From an uncultured Ruminococcus sp. (GTDB lineage Bacteria; Bacillota; Clostridia; Oscillospirales; CAG-272): DNA of 19,078 nucleotides. The stretch spans positions 1 to 19,078 of the forward strand of contig CACXED010000346.1 in assembly GCA_902766575.1 (NCBI GenBank). The letters are read 5' to 3'. Positions 6,982-11,689 of this stretch are shown here, piece by piece (the stretch's first letter is position 1; every line of letters begins with the position of its first letter). The notes under the pieces were generated by a model. The model was given only the letters and a program-made list of their open reading frames with translations, was not told where the DNA came from and ran no database searches. The translations under genes were made by a program, and so were the position numbers.

Positions 6982-7857
6982 ATGAAATACCTTACCAATA
7001 ACGAACGGGAGCAGTATGTAAACGTCAGCCGTCCCGACAGCTTTTTCGAGCTCATTCAGTGCGGCTATACGCCTGCAAATCCCGAGTATGAGATCTATCG
7101 CTACAAAAGCAGCATATATGTACTGGAGTATGTGATCTCCGGCGTCGGATATATCGACTCGGACTCGGGGCGTCAGACTGTGAAAGCAGGGGATTTCTAT
7201 CTTCTGAAGCGCGGCTTCACCGGACACTACTATCCCGACCCGGACGAGCCCTATCAAAAGATATGGGCTAACGTGCGCGGCAATATGATCGACCGTCTCA
7301 CAGAGCTCTGCGGCATATCCTCTCCGGCGACGGTGATGAGCTGCCGCGATTCCGGAATATACGACGATCTGCGCTCGATCTGCGGGATATTCGCGGACTT
7401 TGACGGCGACGACCTCTCCGAGCCGATGCGGCAGTCCTCGGTCAGGATCGCCGATATCCTCACAATTGTCAGGAGCGGACTTGATAACAGCGAAAATGAG
7501 CTCCGCACCGACGCCGTCAGGATCCGCGACTGCCTTGATATCCATCTCTGCGACGACATCAGTCTAAAGTCTATCGCCGACTCCATGTATATGCACGAGG
7601 CGACGGTCATCCGCGTCTTTAAGGAGCGCTATGGGATCACGCCGATGAAATACCTCGCCGCGATAAGGATCGAGGCGGCCAAGCGCATGATCGACGACGG
7701 GATCCCGATCGGCAACATCGCCGGAATGCTGAAATTCAGCGACACCTCGTATTTCTCCTACTGCTTCAGAAAAGAGACCGGAATGACCCCCGCGCAGTAC
7801 GCTTCGCTCTCGGGACAAAAAAAGACCCCGGGCAAAGCCCAGGGTCCTGAGAGCTGA
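6982..7857 (+). CDS. AraC-family transcriptional regulator (AraC2)
   Basis: The 291-residue protein has a cupin sensor domain (about residues 20-110, with EYVISGVGYIDSDSG and AGDFYLLKRGFTGHYY) and a C-terminal double helix-turn-helix (DISLKSIADSMYMHEATVIR, then NIAGMLKFSDTSYFSYCFRK and GMTPAQY). It is a close paralogue of AraC1, sharing YMHEATxIRVF and TPMKYLAAxRI. The ATG at 6982 was chosen because GGAGG lies 5 bases upstream; the frame can be read back to a TTG at 6919, but that TTG is the -35 box. The last dozen residues (KKTPGKAQGPES) are encoded by the terminator of the convergent gene at 7889. It diverges from the radical SAM operon, a possible target. No solute-binding protein gene is adjacent. 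Confidence 0.93.
   Translation: MKYLTNNEREQYVNVSRPDSFFELIQCGYTPANPEYEIYRYKSSIYVLEYVISGVGYIDSDSGRQTVKAGDFYLLKRGFTGHYYPDPDEPYQKIWANVRGNMIDRLTELCGISSPATVMSCRDSGIYDDLRSICGIFADFDGDDLSEPMRQSSVRIADILTIVRSGLDNSENELRTDAVRIRDCLDIHLCDDISLKSIADSMYMHEATVIRVFKERYGITPMKYLAAIRIEAAKRMIDDGIPIGNIAGMLKFSDTSYFSYCFRKETGMTPAQYASLSGQKKTPGKAQGPES
7817..7846 (-). terminator. Terminator of the Gln/Asn-rich gene, inside the araC2 3' end
   Basis: On the minus strand a 10-bp stem GACCCUGGGC-UUU-GCCCGGGGUC, with one G-U pair, is followed by seven U. On the plus strand that pair is a C/A mismatch and there is no T-run after the hairpin, so it works for minus-strand transcripts only. Confidence 0.85.
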
Positions 7858-7887
7858 TCAGCTCTCGGTCAGCTGCCTGCGACCGAG
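7849..7887. repeat. Overlapping palindromes at the araC2 stop codon
   Basis: GAGAGCTGATCAGCTCTC (7849-7866) is a perfect 18-bp palindrome centred next to the araC2 stop codon. CTCGGTC (7864-7870) also pairs with GACCGAG (7881-7887). The two stems share three bases, so they compete. Neither has a T-run. Confidence 0.7.
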
Positions 7888-7888
7888 G

Positions 7889-8080
7889 TCAGAAATCCTC
7901 GCGCTCCTCGCGGCGATCATCATAGTCGCGCTCGTCCTCGCGGATATCCTGTCCGCGGCTCTGATTGCGGTTCTGATTCTGCTGGCTGCGGTTCTGGTTC
8001 TGCTGGTTCTGCTGATTGCGGTTCTGCTGGTTACGGTTCTGGTTCTGCTGATTCTGGTTCTGGTTCTTTTCGCTGTTCAT
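7889..8080 (-). CDS. Small Gln/Asn/Arg-rich low-complexity protein
   Basis: This 63-residue protein consists of a 40-residue low-complexity stretch built from NQ, QNQ and QNR units, followed by a highly charged tail rich in Asp, Glu and Arg (DIREDERDYDDRREEREDF). It has no Cys, no signal peptide and no hydrophobic core, so it is predicted to be disordered. The DNA shows repeated CAGAAC-type hexamers, so replication slippage may vary its length. The ATG at 8080 was chosen because GGGAG lies 10 bases upstream, slightly far; the longer frame from a TTG at 8110 runs through that site. It has its own terminator inside the araC2 end. Function is unknown; RNA binding or condensate formation is possible from composition only. 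Confidence 0.7.
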   Translation of the reverse strand: MNSEKNQNQNQQNQNRNQQNRNQQNQQNQNRSQQNQNRNQSRGQDIREDERDYDDRREEREDF

Positions 8081-8108
8081 AATTATGGATCTCCCTTTTA
8101 TAAACTGC

Positions 8109-8128
8109 AAATTCCGTCACGGGAATTT
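8109..8128. promoter_or_regulatory. Inverted repeat between the Gln/Asn-rich gene and manA
   Basis: AAATTCC (8109-8115) and GGAATTT (8122-8128) form a dyad with a 6-base spacer in the divergent intergenic region. It may be an operator. I saw no convincing sigma-A promoter for either flanking gene. Confidence 0.4.
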
Positions 8129-8188
8129 ACAAAACAAGTATTAACCGATCTCGTTTTTTTATTCTCATCTTTGAAAAGAGGAAAATAT

Positions 8189-9145
8189 ATGAAAAATCTT
8201 TACCCGCTGAAATTAAAGCCCGCCGTCAAGGAGATCATCTGGGGCGGTGACAGGCTCAAGACCGATTACGGCAAGTCCGCGCCCTTTGAAAAGCTCGCCG
8301 AGAGCTGGGAGCTGACCGTCCGTCCCGATGGGATGAATGTCATCGAAAACGGCGAATACGCCGGAATGACGCTCGGAGACTATCTCGCGCCCGAGCTGAT
8401 CGGCAAGGGCTACTCCGGCGACCGTTTCCCGCTTCTGATCAAGTTCATCGACGCCCGCGACAAGCTCTCGATCCAGGTCCATCCCTCCGACGAGTACGCG
8501 CTCAAAAACGAGGGCGAATACGGCAAGACCGAGATGTGGTACATTGTCGAAGCCGAGGAGGGCGCCGAGCTCGTTTTCGGCCTGAACGACGGCTATTCCA
8601 AGAAGGCTTTCGACAGAGCTGTGGAAAACGGTACTGTCGAGTCGCTTCTCCGGCGCGTCAAGGTCAAGCCCGGAGACGTCTATTTCATCCCCTCGGGACT
8701 CGTCCACGCCATCGGAGCGGGGATCCTGATCTGCGAGATTCAGCAGAACTCGAACGTCACCTATCGCGTCTACGACTACAACCGTCCCGGAAAGGACGGA
8801 AAGCCGCGTGAGCTCCACGTCGCAAAGGCGCGCGAGGTCATCGTCGACTACAGCCCGGCGCAGCTCGAAACGCTCCGCTTCTCGGGCAGAGCCGACCTGA
8901 CGCCCGATCTGCTGGCGACCTGCGATAAATTCACGGTTCACAAATACGAAGTGAGCGGCGAGCTCAGTCTTGACGTCACCGAGCGCAGCTTTGTGTCGCT
9001 GACCTTTGTCTCGGGCGACGGAGAGATAATTTTCGGTAAGGACAGCTATAAATTTGCCAAGGGAGATACATATTTCCTGCCCGCCGGGCTCGGAGAGGTC
9101 AAGCTCAGCTCCGGGAACGCGGTCTGCATAGCATCCGAAATATAA
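8189..9145 (+). CDS. manA: Mannose-6-phosphate isomerase, class I
   Basis: The 318-residue cytosolic zinc enzyme interconverts mannose 6-phosphate and fructose 6-phosphate, linking mannose use and GDP-mannose synthesis to glycolysis. Visible features are the N-terminal KEIIWGGDRL, the metal ligands Gln96 and His98 in LSIQVHPSDEYA, Glu115 in KTEMWYIVEA and His173 in PSGLVHAIGAG, and the catalytic-region Arg193 in NVTYRVYDYNR. The length is that of the short, bacterial Bacillus-type enzyme with a C-terminal beta domain. The ATG at 8189 has AGAGG 7 bases upstream; the frame can be extended to a TTG at 8171, but this overlaps that site. It is a single-gene unit closed by the terminator at 9162-9200. 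Confidence 0.95.
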   Translation: MKNLYPLKLKPAVKEIIWGGDRLKTDYGKSAPFEKLAESWELTVRPDGMNVIENGEYAGMTLGDYLAPELIGKGYSGDRFPLLIKFIDARDKLSIQVHPSDEYALKNEGEYGKTEMWYIVEAEEGAELVFGLNDGYSKKAFDRAVENGTVESLLRRVKVKPGDVYFIPSGLVHAIGAGILICEIQQNSNVTYRVYDYNRPGKDGKPRELHVAKAREVIVDYSPAQLETLRFSGRADLTPDLLATCDKFTVHKYEVSGELSLDVTERSFVSLTFVSGDGEIIFGKDSYKFAKGDTYFLPAGLGEVKLSSGNAVCIASEI

Positions 9146-9161
9146 CATCACAGCAGTAATC

Positions 9162-9200
9162 AATCAGCTCCCGCCAAAAACAGGCAGGAGCTGATTTTTT
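9162..9200 (+). terminator. Terminator of manA
   Basis: A 14-base stem with one mismatch (AATCAGCTCCCGCC against GGCAGGAGCTGATT, 7-base loop) is followed by TTTTTT. It starts 17 bases after the manA stop codon. Confidence 0.9.
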
Positions 9201-9290
9201 ATTATATTAAGCCGACTTTATGCAACATCTGTTGCTCTATATATAAAGCCCGCGCCTTCAAATTCAAAAGCGACGTTATGGAGCTTTTTG

Positions 9291-9375
9291 AAAGGAGGTG
9301 GGCGCCGTGGGAGGAGAATTTTTTCGCGAAAAAGTTCTCTTTCCACGGCAAAACAAACAATTACTCACTAAATAA
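9291..9375 (+). other. Strong Shine-Dalgarno plus 22-codon mini-ORF (9307-9375)
   Basis: AAAGGAGGT (9291-9299) matches the complement of the 16S rRNA tail. It is followed 8 bases after GGAGG by a GTG (9307) that opens a 22-residue frame beginning MGGEFFREKVLFPRQ and ending with TAA at 9373-9375. The end overlaps the cysK stop codon in antisense. The start codon is buried in a long hairpin, so translation would be structure-controlled. No clear promoter was found. It could be a leader peptide, a tiny protein, or a dispersed repeat that merely looks like a gene. Confidence 0.4.
9304..9349 (+). repeat. Long inverted repeat forming an uninterrupted hairpin
   Basis: Positions 9304-9325 pair with 9328-9349 with no bulge, centred on CGCG. 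Nineteen pairs are Watson-Crick and three (9311/9342, 9313/9340, 9319/9334) are G-U only if the plus strand is transcribed; on the other strand they are C/A mismatches. The structure therefore seems kept for a plus-strand RNA. No U-run follows, so it is not a standard terminator. Confidence 0.8.
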
Positions 9376-10290
9376 AGGAGTTGAGAGGTAGCGGTCGCCG
9401 GTGTCGGGGAGCAGAGCGACGATGACCTTGCCCGCATTCTCGGGACGTTGAGCGAGGATGGTCGCGGCATGGACAGCGGCTCCGGAGGTGATTCCGACGA
9501 GGATGCCCTCGGTACGGGCGATAGCCTTACCGGCTGCGAAAGCGTCGTCGTTCTCGATCGTAATTATCTCGTCAAGAATCGAGGTGTTGAGCGTGTCGGG
9601 CTTGAATCCGGCGCCGATGCCCTGCAGCTTGTGCGGACCGGTGATACCCTTGCTCAGGAACGGAGAGCCGGCAGGCTCAAGTCCGACGACCTTGATGCTC
9701 GGATTCTTCGACTTCAGGAAGCCGCCGATTCCGCTGACCGTTCCGCCGGTGCCGATTCCGGCGACGAAGATGTCGACCTTGCCATCGGTGTCGTTCCAGA
9801 TCTCGGGTCCGGTAGTTGTGAAGTGAGCTTTCGGGTTGGCGGGATTGACGAACTGACCGGGGATAAAGCTGCCTTCGGTCGCCTTTGCGAGCTCGTCAGC
9901 CTTTTCGATCGCGCCCTTCATGCCCTTTGAGCCTTCGGTCAGAACAAGCTCCGCGCCGTAAGCCTTGAGCAGATTGCGGCGCTCGACGCTCATCGTTTCG
10001 GGCATGGTCAGGATGAGACGGTAGCCCTTAGCCGCCGCGATAGACGCGAGTCCGATACCGGTGTTGCCGGAGGTCGGCTCGATGATAGTCGCGCCGGGCT
10101 TGAGAAGCCCCTTGGCCTCCGCGTCCTCGATCATCGCCTTTGCGATGCGGTCCTTGACGCTTCCGGCGGGATTGAAGTATTCGAGCTTTGCCAGAATTGT
10201 GGCTTTGAGATCATGCTTTTTCTCATAATTTTTGAGCTCGACAAGGGGGGTATTTCCAATGAGTTCGGTGACGCTTCCATAAACTTTCAT
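9361..10290 (-). CDS. cysK: Cysteine synthase (O-acetylserine sulfhydrylase)
   Basis: The 309-residue cytosolic PLP enzyme makes cysteine from O-acetylserine and sulfide. The PLP lysine is Lys46 in NPAGSVKDR, the substrate loop is TSGNTG (73-78) and the phosphate-binding loop is GIGTGGTVSG; the C-terminal region ends in PDTGDRYLSTPLF, typical of CysK. The length matches the family. The ATG at 10290 was chosen because GGAG lies 8 bases upstream; the frame runs open to 10377, but that part is promoter and leader. No cysE is adjacent, so acetylserine must be made elsewhere. A dyad over the transcription start suggests control by an Rrf2-type (CymR/IscR-like) repressor. Confidence 0.96.
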   Translation of the reverse strand: MKVYGSVTELIGNTPLVELKNYEKKHDLKATILAKLEYFNPAGSVKDRIAKAMIEDAEAKGLLKPGATIIEPTSGNTGIGLASIAAAKGYRLILTMPETMSVERRNLLKAYGAELVLTEGSKGMKGAIEKADELAKATEGSFIPGQFVNPANPKAHFTTTGPEIWNDTDGKVDIFVAGIGTGGTVSGIGGFLKSKNPSIKVVGLEPAGSPFLSKGITGPHKLQGIGAGFKPDTLNTSILDEIITIENDDAFAAGKAIARTEGILVGITSGAAVHAATILAQRPENAGKVIVALLPDTGDRYLSTPLFSE

Positions 10291-10324
10291 ATTATTATCT
10301 CCTTTGCGCAGGCCATTCTCCACT

Positions 10325-10347
10325 ATTCCTACCTGCTTTATGGGTAT
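10325..10347. promoter_or_regulatory. Candidate operator in the cysK leader
   Basis: On the minus strand the 23-mer starts ATACCCATAAAG and ends GGTAGGAAT. It has partial dyad symmetry of the form ATxCC...GGxAT across the expected transcription start. Rrf2-family repressors of sulfur genes use broadly similar sites; the assignment is inference. Confidence 0.4.
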
Positions 10348-10348
10348 T

Positions 10349-10377
10349 ATTATAGCACACATATTCCGGTTTGTCAA
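10349..10377 (-). promoter_or_regulatory. Promoter of cysK
   Basis: On the minus strand TTGACA (10372-10377), 17 bases, TATAAT (10349-10354): exact consensus, giving a leader of about 50 bases. Confidence 0.88.
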
Positions 10378-10427
10378 GTAGTTTTGAAAAAATTTTCCGA
10401 TTTTTTTATCTTACCAATAAATATAAT

Positions 10428-10463
10428 AAAAAAGCCGCTCCGACGGTGTCAGCGCCGTGAGCG
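10428..10463 (-). terminator. Terminator of the lysozyme/holin unit
   Basis: On the minus strand CGCTC-A-CGG pairs with CCG...GAGCG around an 8-base loop, with an internal asymmetry, followed by GGCTTTTTT. The stem is imperfect but the T-run is good. Confidence 0.7.
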
Positions 10464-10480
10464 TCTTTTGGATTACTTAC

Positions 10481-10491
10481 GTTATGCAACG
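10481..10491 (+). repeat. 11-bp direct repeat, copy 1 (flanks lysis genes)
   Basis: GTTATGCAACG here recurs exactly at 11652-11662. Both copies are followed within 0-2 bases by TGTGAT. The pair encloses the holin and lysozyme genes. Confidence 0.6.
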
Positions 10492-10500
10492 TGTGATGCA

Positions 10501-10716
10501 CTATTTCTCATCGTTCTGATTGTCGGAGCGGTTTGAGTCGACCATAGATTCGCCGAGGATGTACGCGATAAGCACTCCTCCGGCGGTGATGATAGCGCTC
10601 ACCTGCGAGATCGTCCCCTCGTCCGCTCTGAACGCTACGAGCAGCGCCGACACAAAGCCCGCTGCCGCTGCCCAGAATTTTCTGCTCGAGAGCTTCTGCG
10701 CCCAATTGATCTTCAT
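10501..10716 (-). CDS. Small phage-type holin
   Basis: The 71-residue membrane protein starts MKINWAQKLSSRKFW, the opening seen in phi-LC3-like holins of Gram-positive phages. It then has two hydrophobic segments (about 14-29 and 37-56) split by a short charged turn, and a polar, charged C-terminal tail (SNRSDNQNDEK). Holins form membrane holes that release a cell-wall lysin. The ATG at 10716 has AAAGGAG 7 bases upstream. It lies 55 bases downstream of the GH25 lysozyme gene on the same strand, the reverse of the usual holin-then-lysin order. No other phage gene was seen, so it is a prophage remnant or a domesticated lysis/secretion module. Confidence 0.82.
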   Translation of the reverse strand: MKINWAQKLSSRKFWAAAAGFVSALLVAFRADEGTISQVSAIITAGGVLIAYILGESMVDSNRSDNQNDEK

Positions 10717-10771
10717 AATATTTCTCCTTTCAAAGCCTTCATGATTGATAACAGTCGTGACCCTATCGCCG

Positions 10772-11518
10772 TCAGATTTTCACCCAGCTGTTGATCTCGC
10801 CGAGAAGTACCCTTCCCTCGCGGATCTGAGCTATTGTGCAGCTCCGTCCGATAAGGCGCTCCGGAACTTTCAGCCCGTTTGAATAAACGTCGCCGCGCTT
10901 GATCGTGTAGCTGTCGCCGACCGAATATTCGCCGAAGTATCCGATGTCCAGCCCACAGACGCCGACGCCCGGCATATTCCCGCCGCCGTATTGCCATATC
11001 TTCAGCCGCGGAACTTCCATCGGCTTTTCGACATTCCAGTGGGCAAGCCAGATATCTGCGTCAAAGCCGCGCGTGAAGCGGTTTTTCAGAAAATCCGGGT
11101 TCGTATACAGCATCGGACGCCATCCGGAGCTGCTCAGCTGTTCGAGAAAGGTTTCAGTAACAGCTGTTATCTTTTCCCTGTCAAGGTCGCCGAGCCATCG
11201 TGGACTTTCAACGTCAGCCGCTGCCCAGAGCTTCAGCCGATCCCGATAAGGCTCGATCGTCCGGCAGAAATACTCCGCTTCGAACAGAGCCTCATCCTTT
11301 GTCCTCGCGGTCAGATAATGATAGCACCCGAGCGCGATCCCAGCCGCCGAAGCGTTCTCGACATTTTCTCTGAATCTGCGGTCAGTGAACACCCTCAGCC
11401 CGAGCGTAGCTTTGGTTTCGCCCCTTCCCTGAGTCGCCTTCACCATCGCGAAATCGACTCCGGCTGTGCTCCAGTTTATCCTCCCCTGCAAAGCAGACAC
11501 GTCTATTCCGTTTTTCAT
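10772..11518 (-). CDS. GH25 lysozyme (endolysin) with C-terminal binding domain
   Basis: The 248-residue muramidase has the GH25 layout: GIDVSALQGRINW at the N-terminus (Asp6), FAMVKATQG, GCYHYLTA, and the active-site AADVE with Asp102 and Glu104, then WLAHWN and LKIWQYGG. Residues about 200-248 form a short SH3-like cell-wall-binding module (YTIKRGDVYSNGLKVPE to GEINSWVKI). It hydrolyses the MurNAc-GlcNAc bond of peptidoglycan. There is no signal peptide, so export probably relies on the holin gene that follows. The ATG at 11518 has AAAGGAGG 8 bases upstream. Confidence 0.92.
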   Translation of the reverse strand: MKNGIDVSALQGRINWSTAGVDFAMVKATQGRGETKATLGLRVFTDRRFRENVENASAAGIALGCYHYLTARTKDEALFEAEYFCRTIEPYRDRLKLWAAADVESPRWLGDLDREKITAVTETFLEQLSSSGWRPMLYTNPDFLKNRFTRGFDADIWLAHWNVEKPMEVPRLKIWQYGGGNMPGVGVCGLDIGYFGEYSVGDSYTIKRGDVYSNGLKVPERLIGRSCTIAQIREGRVLLGEINSWVKI

Positions 11519-11545
11519 ATCAGTCTCCTCCTTTCTGACGAGACC

Positions 11546-11554
11546 ATTATATCA
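11546..11554 (-). promoter_or_regulatory. Extended -10 promoter of the lysozyme/holin unit
   Basis: On the minus strand TGATATAAT matches an extended -10 box. No -35 at 17 bases is recognisable; TTGACG is 23 bases away. Transcription may need an activator. Confidence 0.55.
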
Positions 11555-11609
11555 TATGAAGGACTGTCTGTGCGCGTCAATAGCCGCCGGGACTGTTCGT
11601 CGGAGATAA

Positions 11610-11640
11610 CAAAAACTCCGGACATAAGTCCGGAGCTTTT
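11610..11640 (-). terminator. Terminator of the GTPase-like gene
   Basis: A perfect 8-bp stem CTCCGGAC-ATAA-GTCCGGAG has an A-run on the left and CTTTT on the right. It ends the minus-strand gene whose stop is at 11690 and may work in both directions. Confidence 0.85.
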
Positions 11641-11651
11641 GTGTCGCTGCT

Positions 11652-11662
11652 GTTATGCAACG
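11652..11662 (+). repeat. 11-bp direct repeat, copy 2 (flanks lysis genes)
   Basis: GTTATGCAACG is identical to 10481-10491, 1171 bases away. It lies between the GTPase-like gene stop and its terminator. Confidence 0.6.
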
Positions 11663-11689
11663 ATTGTGATCATATTGCTTGTAAACCTG

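Noticed and set aside
7889..8080. Short hexamer repeats as a CRISPR-like array
   Set aside because: The repeats are in-frame CAGAAC-type codon runs of a low-complexity protein, with no spacers and no cas genes.
8213..9163. 316-codon minus-strand frame
   Set aside because: Antisense to manA, which has all its zinc ligands.
9304..9349. Hairpin as the cysK terminator
   Set aside because: On the minus strand the stem has three C/A mismatches and is followed by GCCCACC rather than a U-run.
11553..11581. TTGACG as the -35 box of the lysozyme promoter
   Set aside because: It is 23 bases from the -10 box, outside the working range of sigma-A promoters.
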